Below, in pieces: positions 1-6,771 of a stretch of DNA of 11,147 nucleotides (position 1 is the stretch's first letter; every line of letters begins with the position of its first letter). A program made the translations under genes and the position numbers. A model generated the notes under the pieces. The model was not told the origin of the DNA, searched no databases, and saw only the letters and a program-made list of their open reading frames with translations. This DNA is from an uncultured Streptococcus sp. (GTDB lineage Bacteria; Bacillota; Bacilli; Lactobacillales; Streptococcaceae): contig NZ_CALTUR010000058.1 of the NCBI RefSeq assembly GCF_943912555.1, forward strand, positions 1-11,147, written 5' to 3'.

Positions 1-5
1 AATAT

Positions 6-10
6 GGAGG
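6..10 (+). promoter_or_regulatory. Ribosome binding site of vex1
   Basis: GGAGG lies 6 bases before the ATG at 17 and fixes that codon as the start of vex1. The promoter of the vex operon must lie to the left, outside this window, because only 16 bases precede the gene. Confidence 0.85.
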
Positions 11-16
11 TGACAA

Positions 17-1294
17 ATGAATCCAATCCAAAGAGCTTGGGCTTATGTCAGTAGAAAACGACTGAGAAGTTTTATTTTGTTTCTGATTTTATTGGTCCTA
101 TTGGCCGGAATTTCAGCCTGTTTGACATTGATGAAGTCCAACAAAACGGTTGAAACCAATCTTTACAAATCACTCAATACCTCTTTTTCAATTAAGAAGA
201 TAGAAAATGGTCAGACATTCAAGTTGTCAGACCTAGCATCTGTAAGCAAGATTAAGGGACTGGAACATGTTTCTCCTGAACTGGAGACGGTCGCAAAACT
301 AAAAGACAAGGAAGCGGTGGCTGGGGAGCAGAGCGTGGAGCGTGATGATTTGTCAGCTGCGGACAAGAACTTGGTTAGCTTAACGGCTCTTGAAGATTCA
401 TCTAAGGATGTTACCTTTACCAGCTCGGCTTTCAATCTAAAAGAAGGTCGACACCTTCAAAAAGGGGATTCAAAGAAAATCATCATCCACGAAGAGTTGG
501 CTAAGGAGAATGGTCTTTCTCTTCATGACAAGATTAGCTTGGATGCTGGGCAGTCCGAAGCTGGAAAAGGGCAGACAGTAGAGTTTGAGATTGTCGGCAT
601 CTTTTCTGGTAAGAAACAAGAAAAATTCACAGGCTTATCTTCTGACTTCAGTGAAAATCAGGTCTTTACAGACTATGACAGCAGCCAAACCCTTTTGGGC
701 AATAGTGAATTTCTAGTCAGTGCAGCTCGCTTCTATGTAGAAAATCCTAAGGAAATGGAGGGACTCATGAAGCAGGTGGAAAACTTGGCCTTGGAAAATC
801 AAGGCTATCAAGTCGAGAAGGAAAATAAGGCCTTTGAACAAATCAAGGACTCAGTTGCTACCTTCCAAACCTTTCTGACCATCTTCCTCTATGGGATGTT
901 GATAGCTGGAGCCGGAGCCTTAATTCTTGTTTTGTCTCTCTGGTTGAGAGAAAGGGTCTATGAAGTGGGGATTTTACTTGCACTTGGAAAAGGCAAGAGC
1001 TCGATCTTCCTACAATTCTGTTTAGAGGTAGTTTTGGTATCTCTTGGTGCTTTGCTTCCAGCATTTGTTGCAGGAAACGCCATCACATCTTACCTACTCC
1101 AAACTCTACTAGCAAGTGGAGATCAGGCAAGCTTACAAGATACACTAGCCAAAGCAAGCAGCCTATCAACCAGCATCCTATCTTTTGCAGAATCCTATGT
1201 TTTTCTAGTTCTGCTTAGTTGCTTATCTGTAGCCCTTTGTTTCCTATTCTTATTTAGAAAATCGCCGAAAGAAATTTTATCATCTATTAGTTAA
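17..1294 (+). CDS. vex1: Vex1, FtsX/MacB-type ABC transporter permease
   Basis: This 425-residue membrane protein is one of two permeases of the Vex ABC transporter. It shows the MacB/FtsX plan: a basic N-terminus, one membrane span at about residues 16-38, a large extracytoplasmic domain at about 40-280, then three spans at about 285-312, 329-357 and 393-415. The last span is followed by the short tail KSPKEIL, which is typical of FtsX-domain permeases. Vex3 is a paralogue: both begin with an [AV]FAYV/WAYV[ST]RK-like stretch before span 1 and end in K[SQ]PKE[IL]L. With Vex2 and Vex3 it should form an ATP-driven transporter that moves a substrate out of, or works on, the outer leaflet side. 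In pneumococcus Vex123 was proposed to export the Pep27 peptide and was linked to vancomycin tolerance; later work questioned that link. I recognise the protein by its sequence; the substrate remains inference. Its TAA stop overlaps the first base of a BOX-like element. Confidence 0.93.
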   Translation: MNPIQRAWAYVSRKRLRSFILFLILLVLLAGISACLTLMKSNKTVETNLYKSLNTSFSIKKIENGQTFKLSDLASVSKIKGLEHVSPELETVAKLKDKEAVAGEQSVERDDLSAADKNLVSLTALEDSSKDVTFTSSAFNLKEGRHLQKGDSKKIIIHEELAKENGLSLHDKISLDAGQSEAGKGQTVEFEIVGIFSGKKQEKFTGLSSDFSENQVFTDYDSSQTLLGNSEFLVSAARFYVENPKEMEGLMKQVENLALENQGYQVEKENKAFEQIKDSVATFQTFLTIFLYGMLIAGAGALILVLSLWLRERVYEVGILLALGKGKSSIFLQFCLEVVLVSLGALLPAFVAGNAITSYLLQTLLASGDQASLQDTLAKASSLSTSILSFAESYVFLVLLSCLSVALCFLFLFRKSPKEILSSIS

Positions 1295-1406
1295 TACTCT
1301 TCGAAAATCTCTTCAAACCGCGTTAGCTTTATCTGCAACCTCAAAGCAGTGCTTTGAGCAACCTGCAGCTCGCTTCCTAGTTTGCTCTTTGATTTTCATT
1401 GAGTAT
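1294..1406 (+). repeat. BOX-like element, copy 1 (between vex1 and vex2)
   Basis: This 113-bp element is bounded by ATACTC (1294-1299) and GAGTAT (1401-1406). The outer 16 bases on each side form an imperfect inverted repeat with 13 of 16 matches. The left part matches the start of pneumococcal boxA (ATACTCTTCGAAAATCTC), the middle matches the boxB hairpin region (ATCTGCAACCTCAAA), and the right part matches boxC (GCTTCCTAGTTTGCTC). The GTCGCCTTGCCGTAG half of boxA is missing, so this is a short A-B-C form. Its centre is a 9-bp inverted repeat (1340-1348 with 1350-1358). A second copy in the same orientation lies at 10781-10894. BOX elements are known non-autonomous repeats of S. pneumoniae and relatives and can affect nearby expression. 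Confidence 0.85.
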
Positions 1407-1409
1407 AAG

Positions 1410-1415
1410 AAGGAG
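1410..1415 (+). promoter_or_regulatory. Ribosome binding site of vex2
   Basis: AAGGAG is 5 bases before the vex2 ATG. It begins only 4 bases after the BOX-like element ends, so the folded right end of the repeat in the mRNA lies directly beside the ribosome site. Confidence 0.8.
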
Positions 1416-1420
1416 AAATC

Positions 1421-2068
1421 ATGACTTTATTACAATTACAAGATCTTACCTACCGTTATAAGAACACTGCTGAAGCAGTCCTATATCAGATCAATTATCA
1501 TTTTGAACCCGGGAAATTTTACAGTATTATTGGGGAGTCAGGAGCAGGAAAATCCACTCTCTTGTCCCTCCTGGCTGGTTTAGATAGTCCTGTTGAAGGT
1601 TCCATCCTCTTTGAAGGGCAGGACATTCGTGACAAGGGGTATTCCTACCATCGTATGCACCATATTTCCCTGGTCTTTCAAAATTATAACTTGATAGATT
1701 ATCTTTCTCCGCTGGAAAATATCCGCTTGGTCAACAAAAAGGCCAGCAAGGATACACTGCTTGATCTTGGTTTGGATGAAAGTCAGATCAAGCGGAATGT
1801 TCTCCAGTTATCAGGTGGTCAACAGCAACGTGTTGCCATTGCTCGTAGTTTGGTCTCAGAAGCTCCAGTTATCTTAGCTGATGAGCCAACGGGAAATCTG
1901 GACCCTAAAACTGCTGGAGATATTGTCGAACTGCTCAAATCACTTGCCCAGAAAACAGGTAAATGTGTCATCGTCGTAACCCACAGCAAAGAAGTGGCAC
2001 AAGCGTCAGATATTACACTTGAGTTGAAGGATAAGAAACTGACTGAAACTCGCAATACTAGTAAATAA
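1421..2068 (+). CDS. vex2: Vex2, ABC transporter ATP-binding protein
   Basis: This 215-residue cytoplasmic ATPase drives the Vex transporter. All nucleotide-binding motifs are intact: Walker A GESGAGKST at residues 38-46, Q-loop Gln87, signature LSGGQ at 130-134, Walker B ending in Asp154-Glu155, D-loop GNLD at 158-161 and the switch His188. Length and motif spacing fit the LolD/MacB/FtsE-like group, whose partners are FtsX-fold permeases such as Vex1 and Vex3. The gene starts at an ATG with AAGGAG 5 bases upstream. A BOX-like repeat separates it from vex1 and about 50 bp separate it from vex3, so the three genes are likely one operon, though the repeat could change the ratio of Vex1 to Vex2. 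It ends with a short polar tail and has no membrane span. Confidence 0.93.
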   Translation: MTLLQLQDLTYRYKNTAEAVLYQINYHFEPGKFYSIIGESGAGKSTLLSLLAGLDSPVEGSILFEGQDIRDKGYSYHRMHHISLVFQNYNLIDYLSPLENIRLVNKKASKDTLLDLGLDESQIKRNVLQLSGGQQQRVAIARSLVSEAPVILADEPTGNLDPKTAGDIVELLKSLAQKTGKCVIVVTHSKEVAQASDITLELKDKKLTETRNTSK

Positions 2069-2118
2069 TATGAGCTTATTTTGATAGAATGATTAAATCA
2101 AATCTAGAAAGGGAACCT

Positions 2119-3498
2119 ATGTTACACAATGCATTTGCCTATGTTACAAGGAAGTTTTTCAAATCGATTGTCATCTTCCTGATTATTCTCCTCATGGCGA
2201 GCTTGAGTTTGGTCGGCTTGTCGATCAAGGGAGCTACTGCCAAGGCTTCTCAGGAGACATTTAAAAATATTACCAACAGTTTCTCCATGCAAATCAATCG
2301 TCGCGTCAATCAAGGAACGCCACGTGGTGCTGGGAATATTAAGGGTGAAGATATCAAAAAAATCACTGAAAATAAGGCTATTGAGTCTTATGTGAAACGC
2401 ATCAACGCTATCGGAGATTTGACTGGATATGACCTTATCGAAACGCCAGAAACCAAGAAAAATCTGACTCCTGACCGTGCCAAACATTTTGGAAGTAGTT
2501 TGATGATTACAGGTGTCAATGACTCCTCTAAAGAAGACAAGTTTGTCTCGGGCTCTTATAAACTGGTCGAAGGTGAGCACCTAACAAATGATGACAAGGA
2601 TAAGATTCTCCTGCATAAGGACTTGGCAGCCAAACACGGCTGGAAAGTAGGGGACAAGGTCAAACTAGACTCTAATATCTACGATGCAGACAATGAAAAA
2701 GGTGCCAAGGAAACAGTTGAAGTGACAATCAAGGGGCTCTTTGATGGTCATAATAAGTCAGCAGTAACCTACTCACAAGAACTCTATGAAAATACAGCTA
2801 TCACAGACATCCATACGGCTGCTAAACTATATGGTTACACAGAAGACACAGCTATTTATGGGGACGCAACCTTCTTTGTAACAGCGGACAAGAACTTGGA
2901 TGATGTTATGAAAGAGTTGAATGGCATCAGTGGTATCAACTGGAAGAGCTATACTTTAGTTAAGAGCTCCTCTAACTACCCAGCTCTTGAGCAATCCATT
3001 TCTGGTATGTACAAGATGGCCAATCTCCTATTCTGGGGTAGCTTGAGTTTCTCAGTTCTTCTCCTTGCCCTCTTACTCAGCCTTTGGATCAATGCCCGTC
3101 GCAAGGAAGTGGGTATTCTCCTCTCTATTGGTCTCAAGCAGGCAAGTATCTTGGGGCAATTCATCACTGAATCCATCTTGATTGCCATCCCTGCTCTTGT
3201 TTCTGCTTACTTCTTAGCTACTTACACAGCGCGTGCAATCGGAAATACTGTTCTTGCCAATGTCACTTCAGGTGTTGCCAAGCAAGCCAGCAAGGCTGCT
3301 CAAGCCTCTAACCTTGGTGGTGGTGCAGAAGTAGATGGCTTTAGCAAGACTTTATCGAGCCTAGACATTTCCATTCAACCAGCAGACTTTATGATTGTAT
3401 TTATTCTAGCCTTGGTTCTAGTGGTGCTTGTAATGGCGCTTGCCTCAAGCAATCTTCTTAGAAAACAGCCTAAAGAACTCTTAATCGATAGTGAATAA
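2119..3498 (+). CDS. vex3: Vex3, FtsX/MacB-type ABC transporter permease
   Basis: This is the second permease of the Vex transporter, 459 residues from the ATG at 2119. The frame is open to an earlier ATG at 2089, but GAAAGGGA at 2107-2114 stands at the right distance from 2119 and the protein then begins MLHNAFAYV, parallel to Vex1. Membrane spans are predicted at about residues 14-36, 300-324, 343-371 and 425-446, with an extracytoplasmic domain at about 37-295. The loop between spans 3 and 4 is unusually long (about 50 residues) and rich in Ala, Ser and Lys. The C-terminus KQPKELL is the FtsX-type ending. Vex1 and Vex3 probably form a heterodimer on a Vex2 dimer. A terminator follows 7 bases after the stop, so the transporter operon ends here and the vnc genes are separate or reached by read-through. 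Confidence 0.93.
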   Translation: MLHNAFAYVTRKFFKSIVIFLIILLMASLSLVGLSIKGATAKASQETFKNITNSFSMQINRRVNQGTPRGAGNIKGEDIKKITENKAIESYVKRINAIGDLTGYDLIETPETKKNLTPDRAKHFGSSLMITGVNDSSKEDKFVSGSYKLVEGEHLTNDDKDKILLHKDLAAKHGWKVGDKVKLDSNIYDADNEKGAKETVEVTIKGLFDGHNKSAVTYSQELYENTAITDIHTAAKLYGYTEDTAIYGDATFFVTADKNLDDVMKELNGISGINWKSYTLVKSSSNYPALEQSISGMYKMANLLFWGSLSFSVLLLALLLSLWINARRKEVGILLSIGLKQASILGQFITESILIAIPALVSAYFLATYTARAIGNTVLANVTSGVAKQASKAAQASNLGGGAEVDGFSKTLSSLDISIQPADFMIVFILALVLVVLVMALASSNLLRKQPKELLIDSE

Positions 3499-3505
3499 AG
3501 AAGGT

Positions 3506-3550
3506 GCTACCTATTCTCCCCTAAATGGGGTATAATATAGGTAGCATTTT
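3506..3550 (+). terminator. Terminator of the vex operon
   Basis: GCTACCTAT (3506-3514) pairs perfectly with ATAGGTAGC (3537-3545), and an inner CCCC/GGGG stem (3518-3521 with 3527-3530) sits in its loop. ATTTTTAT follows directly. The hairpin starts 7 bases after the vex3 stop codon. The T-run is short (5), so some read-through into vncR is possible. Confidence 0.8.
3531..3536 (+). promoter_or_regulatory. Possible -10 box of vncR inside the vex terminator
   Basis: A perfect TATAAT lies within the right half of the vex terminator hairpin. No good -35 box is present at 16-18 bp (the best hexamers there are CTACCT, TACCTA and ACCTAT), and no TGn extension precedes it. If used, transcription would start near 3543 and leave a leader of about 97 bases before vncR. 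An activator would probably be needed. Confidence 0.35.
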
Positions 3551-3639
3551 TATCTGTTTTGTCTTGGTAAATCCTCTGTTTATCAGGATGAAAGCAAGTT
3601 GCTTTACAAGAAATTTAAAGGAATGTGAAACGTTTTTCT

Positions 3640-4296
3640 ATGAAAATTTTAATTGTAGAAGATGAAGAGATGATCCGTGAGGGGGTCAGTGATTATTTGA
3701 CGGATTGTGGCTATGAAACCATTGAGGCAGCAGATGGTCAAGAAGCCTTAGAAAAATTTTCCAGCTATGAAGTAGCCTTGGTTTTACTGGATATCCAGAT
3801 GCCTAAGCTCAATGGTCTGGAAGTCCTAGCTGAGATTCGTAAAACTAGTCAGGTTCCTGTTTTGATGCTGACCGCCTTTCAGGATGAGGAATACAAGATG
3901 AGTGCATTTGCTTCGCTCGCAGATGGCTATCTAGAAAAACCCTTCTCCCTCTCCCTCTTAAAAGTGAGGGTTGACGCTATTTTCAAGCGCTACTACGATA
4001 CAGGACGAATCTTCTCCTATAAAGATGCCAAGGTGGACTTTGAAAGCTACAGTGCCAGCCTAGCAGGTGAGGAAGTAGCTATCAATGCTAAAGAGTTGGA
4101 AATTTTGGACTATCTGGTGAAAAATGAAGGACGAGCCTTGACCCGATCTCAGATAATCGATGCCGTCTGGAAAGCGACAGATGAGGTTCCCTTTGACCGT
4201 GTCATTGATGTCTATATCAAGGAATTGCGGAAAAAGCTAGACCTGGACTGCATCCTCACTGTGCGCAATGTTGGTTATAAATTGGAGCGAAAATGA
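3640..4296 (+). CDS. vncR: VncR, OmpR/PhoB-family response regulator
   Basis: This 218-residue DNA-binding regulator is the partner of VncS. The receiver domain (about residues 1-118) has the acidic pair Glu7-Asp8, the phospho-acceptor Asp51 in LLDIQMP, Thr78 and Lys100 in EKPF. The C-terminal winged helix (about 125-217) carries the usual LTRSQI and DRVIDVYIKELRKKL features. I chose the ATG at 3640 because MKILIVEDEE is the normal receiver start. A GTG at 3625 in the same frame would add five residues. Neither start has a well-placed ribosome site: AAAGGA at 3617-3622 is 17 bases from the ATG and only 2 from the GTG, so translation may be weak or coupled. The stop overlaps the vncS start (ATGA), so both proteins are made together. 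Targets are not visible from sequence; the Vex operon next door is the classical candidate. Confidence 0.93.
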   Translation: MKILIVEDEEMIREGVSDYLTDCGYETIEAADGQEALEKFSSYEVALVLLDIQMPKLNGLEVLAEIRKTSQVPVLMLTAFQDEEYKMSAFASLADGYLEKPFSLSLLKVRVDAIFKRYYDTGRIFSYKDAKVDFESYSASLAGEEVAINAKELEILDYLVKNEGRALTRSQIIDAVWKATDEVPFDRVIDVYIKELRKKLDLDCILTVRNVGYKLERK

Positions 4297-5627
4297 AACG
4301 AACAGGTTTGTTTACAAAAATATTTATTTATACCTTCTCGATTTTTAGTGTTCTGGTTATTTGCCTTCATTTGGCTATTTATTTTCTATTTCCCTCGACT
4401 TATTTGAGCCACCGTCAGGAAACCATTGGCCAGAAAGCGACAGCCATTGCCCAGTCCCTAGAAGGGAAGGATAGGCAGAGTATCGAGCAAGTGTTAGACT
4501 TGTATTCCCAGACTAGTGATATCAAGGGAGTCGTTAAGGGCGAGATGACCGAGGACAAGTTAGAAATCAAGGACAGCCTTCCTCTGGATACGGAACGTCA
4601 GACAACCTCCCTCTTTATCGAGGAGCGCGAGGTGACAACGCAAGACGGTGGTACCATGACTCTCCAGTTTTTAGCTTCCATGGACTTGCAAAAGGAAGCG
4701 GAGCAGATTAGTCTTCAATTTCTTCCCTATACCTTGCTGGCATCCTTTCTGATTTCCCTCTTAGTGGCCTATATCTATGCTCGGACTATTGTTGCTCCGA
4801 TATTGGAAATCAAGCGGGTGACTCGTAGAATGATGGAGCTGGATTCCCAAGTGCGATTGCGCGTGGATTCTAAGGATGAGATTGGTGATCTCAAGGAACA
4901 AATCAATAGCCTTTACCATCATCTCTTGACTGTCATTGCGGACTTGCATGACAAGAATGAAGCTATTCTCCAACTTGAGAAGATGAAGGTCGAATTCCTA
5001 CGAGGAGCTTCTCATGAATTGAAAACCCCGCTGGCTAGTTTGAAAATCCTGATCGAAAACATGAAAGAAAATGTCGGTCGTTATAAGGATAGAGACCGCT
5101 ATCTGGGAGTAGCCTTAGGAATTGTGGATGAGCTCAATCACCACATTCTCCAGATACTTTCTCTCTCGTCTGTGCAGGAGTTGCGAGATGATAGGGAAGA
5201 AATTGATTTGCTCCAGATGACGCAAAGTCTGGTTAAGGATTATGCCTTACTAGCCAAGGAAAGAGAACTCCAGATAGACAATAGCTTGAGCCGTCAGCAG
5301 GCCTATCTAAACCCATCTGTCATGAAATTAATTCTTTCTAATCTCATTAGCAATGCCATTAAGCACTCTGTTCCAGGTGGCTTAGTTCGCATTGGAGAAA
5401 GAGAAGGGGAACTTTTTATAGAAAATAGCTGCAGTCCAGAAGAACAAGAAAAACTAGCCCAGTCTTTTTCTGACAATGCTAGTCGCAAGGCCAAGGGGTC
5501 TGGGATGGGTCTCTTTGTGGTTAAGAGTCTATTGGAACATGAAAAATTATCCTATCGTTTCGAGGTGCAGGATAATCGTTTAACCTTCTTTATAGCTTTT
5601 CCAAAAGTCGCCCAAGACCAGGGATAG
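4293..5627 (+). CDS. vncS: VncS, membrane sensor histidine kinase
   Basis: This 444-residue sensor kinase pairs with VncR. It has a membrane span at about residues 11-34, an extracytoplasmic sensor of about 110 residues, a second span at about 143-167, then a HAMP-like linker and coiled coil to about residue 230. The phospho-acceptor is His241 in the H-box SHELKTP. The ATPase domain shows an N-box (NLISNA, residues 350-355) and a G-box GSGMGL at 402-407. All catalytic motifs are present, so the kinase should be active. The start overlaps the vncR stop by four bases. In pneumococcus VncS was first described as a sensor linked to vancomycin tolerance and autolysis through Pep27; later studies questioned this. 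What the sensor domain detects cannot be read from the sequence. No terminator is visible after the stop. Confidence 0.93.
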   Translation: MKRTGLFTKIFIYTFSIFSVLVICLHLAIYFLFPSTYLSHRQETIGQKATAIAQSLEGKDRQSIEQVLDLYSQTSDIKGVVKGEMTEDKLEIKDSLPLDTERQTTSLFIEEREVTTQDGGTMTLQFLASMDLQKEAEQISLQFLPYTLLASFLISLLVAYIYARTIVAPILEIKRVTRRMMELDSQVRLRVDSKDEIGDLKEQINSLYHHLLTVIADLHDKNEAILQLEKMKVEFLRGASHELKTPLASLKILIENMKENVGRYKDRDRYLGVALGIVDELNHHILQILSLSSVQELRDDREEIDLLQMTQSLVKDYALLAKERELQIDNSLSRQQAYLNPSVMKLILSNLISNAIKHSVPGGLVRIGEREGELFIENSCSPEEQEKLAQSFSDNASRKAKGSGMGLFVVKSLLEHEKLSYRFEVQDNRLTFFIAFPKVAQDQG

Positions 5628-5642
5628 AAAGGGTTTACATAG

Positions 5643-5705
5643 ATGAAGCTAGAAGAAATTCAATCGAAACTGCGGGAAAAACTAGATTTTTTTGTCAAAA
5701 AGTGA
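5643..5705 (+). CDS. Possible 20-residue small ORF between vncS and fba
   Basis: An ATG at 5643 opens 20 codons for MKLEEIQSKLREKLDFFVKK and ends in a TGA at 5703. AAAGGG at 5628-5633, overlapping the end of vncS, is 9 bases upstream, which is a normal ribosome site distance. The peptide is charged and could form an amphipathic helix. The stop codon overlaps the extended -10 box of fba. I do not recognise a family, and chance is a real possibility at this length. It could also be a remnant of a longer gene or a coupling device for the vncS transcript. Confidence 0.3.
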   Translation: MKLEEIQSKLREKLDFFVKK

Positions 5706-5711
5706 TAAAAT
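5683..5711 (+). promoter_or_regulatory. Promoter of fba (extended -10)
   Basis: TGA-TAAAAT (5703-5711) is an extended -10 box. TAGATT at 5683-5688 is a weak -35 at a spacing of 17. Transcription would start near 5718 and give a leader of about 44 bases. An alternative pair, TTGTCA at 5692-5697 with AACAAT at 5713-5718, has a spacer of only 15. Confidence 0.6.
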
Positions 5712-5722
5712 GAACAATGTAA

Positions 5723-5736
5723 ATGGGATGACCCAT
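5723..5736 (+). promoter_or_regulatory. Small hairpin or operator-like palindrome in the fba leader
   Basis: ATGGG-ATGA-CCCAT is a perfect 5-bp inverted repeat with a 4-base loop, about 5 bases after the expected transcription start and 10 bases before the ribosome site AGGAGG. It could stabilise the mRNA or bind a regulator; the stem is short, so it may be chance. Confidence 0.3.
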
Positions 5737-5746
5737 AAAAATATAC

Positions 5747-5752
5747 AGGAGG
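5747..5752 (+). promoter_or_regulatory. Ribosome binding site of fba
   Basis: AGGAGG is a full Shine-Dalgarno core, 9 bases before the fba ATG. It is among the strongest in the window and fits a highly expressed gene. Confidence 0.85.
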
Positions 5753-5761
5753 CCTGATAAA

Positions 5762-6643
5762 ATGGCAATCGTTTCAGCAGAAAAATTTGTCCAAGCAGCT
5801 CGTGACAACGGTTATGCAGTTGGTGGATTTAACACAAACAACCTTGAGTGGACTCAAGCTATCTTGCGCGCAGCAGAAGCTAAAAAAGCTCCAGTTTTGA
5901 TCCAAACTTCAATGGGTGCTGCTAAATACATGGGTGGTTACAAAGTTGCTCGCAACTTGATCGCTAACCTTGTTGAATCAATGGGTATCACTGTACCAGT
6001 AGCTATCCACCTTGACCACGGTCACTACGAAGATGCACTTGAGTGTATCGAAGTTGGTTACACTTCAATCATGTTTGATGGTTCACACCTTCCAGTTGAA
6101 GAAAACCTTAAATTGGCTAAAGAAGTTGTTGAAAAAGCACACGCTAAAGGTATCTCAGTAGAAGCTGAAGTTGGTACTATCGGTGGTGAAGAAGACGGAA
6201 TCATCGGTAAAGGTGAATTGGCTCCAATCGAAGACGCTAAAGCAATGGTTGCAACTGGTATCGACTTCTTGGCAGCTGGTATCGGTAACATCCACGGTCC
6301 TTACCCAGCAAACTGGGAAGGTCTTGACCTTGACCACTTGCAAAAATTGACAGAAGCTCTTCCAGGATTCCCAATCGTATTGCACGGTGGATCAGGTATT
6401 CCCGATGAGCAAATCCAAGCAGCTATCAAACTTGGTGTTGCCAAAGTTAACGTTAATACTGAATGCCAAATCGCATTCGCTAACGCAACTCGTAAATTTG
6501 CTCGTGACTACGAAGCAAACGAAGCAGAATACGACAAGAAAAAACTCTTCGACCCACGTAAATTCTTGGCTGACGGTGTAAAAGCTATCCAAGCATCAGT
6601 TGAAGAACGTATCGACGTATTCGGTTCAGAAGGTAAAGCTTAA
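5762..6643 (+). CDS. fba: Class II fructose-1,6-bisphosphate aldolase
   Basis: This cytoplasmic, metal-dependent enzyme of glycolysis splits fructose 1,6-bisphosphate into dihydroxyacetone phosphate and glyceraldehyde 3-phosphate, and runs in reverse in gluconeogenesis. The 293-residue length is standard for streptococcal class II aldolases. The active site is visible: HLDHGH with catalytic Asp85 and zinc ligand His86, further zinc ligands His178 (GNIHGPY) and His208 (VLHGGSG), and the phosphate and Na+ site segments GGSG (209-212) and NVNTE (230-234). Codon use is strongly biased (GGT, GCT, GTT, AAA, CTT), unlike the neighbouring genes, as expected for very high expression. It has its own promoter and terminator. 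The same fba follows vncS in pneumococcus, where the protein is also reported at the cell surface; nothing in the sequence shows a signal peptide. Confidence 0.98.
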   Translation: MAIVSAEKFVQAARDNGYAVGGFNTNNLEWTQAILRAAEAKKAPVLIQTSMGAAKYMGGYKVARNLIANLVESMGITVPVAIHLDHGHYEDALECIEVGYTSIMFDGSHLPVEENLKLAKEVVEKAHAKGISVEAEVGTIGGEEDGIIGKGELAPIEDAKAMVATGIDFLAAGIGNIHGPYPANWEGLDLDHLQKLTEALPGFPIVLHGGSGIPDEQIQAAIKLGVAKVNVNTECQIAFANATRKFARDYEANEAEYDKKKLFDPRKFLADGVKAIQASVEERIDVFGSEGKA

Positions 6644-6665
6644 TCTATCTGAACAGTACAGATGA

Positions 6666-6690
6666 AACCTGCCCATTGGGTGGGTTTTTT
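6666..6690 (+). terminator. Terminator of fba
   Basis: AACCTGCCC (6666-6674) pairs with GGGTGGGTT (6678-6686), a 9-bp stem with two G-T wobbles and a loop of three, followed by a run of T to 6690. It lies 23 bases after the fba stop. Confidence 0.9.
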
Positions 6691-6718
6691 GTGTTTGGAT
6701 TTATAGAGCTTGTATACT
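6689..6718 (+). promoter_or_regulatory. Possible promoter of the hydrolase gene (upstream)
   Basis: TTGTGT (6689-6694) and TATACT (6713-6718) are 18 bp apart. The -35 box overlaps the T-run of the fba terminator. Transcription would start near 6725 and would include the AAAAGG at 6742-6747. Confidence 0.4.
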
Positions 6719-6736
6719 AGAAGAACCATCCTTAAG

Positions 6737-6765
6737 TTGCTAAAAGGTTCTATTTTTTGTACAAT
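6737..6765 (+). promoter_or_regulatory. Possible promoter giving a leaderless hydrolase mRNA
   Basis: TTGCTA (6737-6742) and TACAAT (6760-6765) are 17 bp apart, with 4 of 6 and 5 of 6 consensus matches. The expected transcription start falls at about 6772, the ATG of the hydrolase. Confidence 0.4.
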
Positions 6766-6771
6766 AATGCT

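Noticed and set aside
1294..1406. RUP element instead of BOX
   Set aside because: RUP is another pneumococcal repeat of similar length, but the left, middle and right words here match boxA start, boxB and boxC as I know them.
2122..2580. 152-codon - strand ORF opposite vex3
   Set aside because: It is the longest antisense frame but lies wholly within vex3, has no ribosome site and no recognisable motif; it reflects codon bias of the real gene.
3588..3665. Short ORF as a pep27 equivalent
   Set aside because: The peptide shares no sequence with Pep27, AGG touches its start codon with no spacing, and it overlaps vncR by 26 bases.
6058..6592. Several - and + strand ORFs within fba
   Set aside because: They arise from the strongly biased codon use of fba, which suppresses stop codons in other frames.
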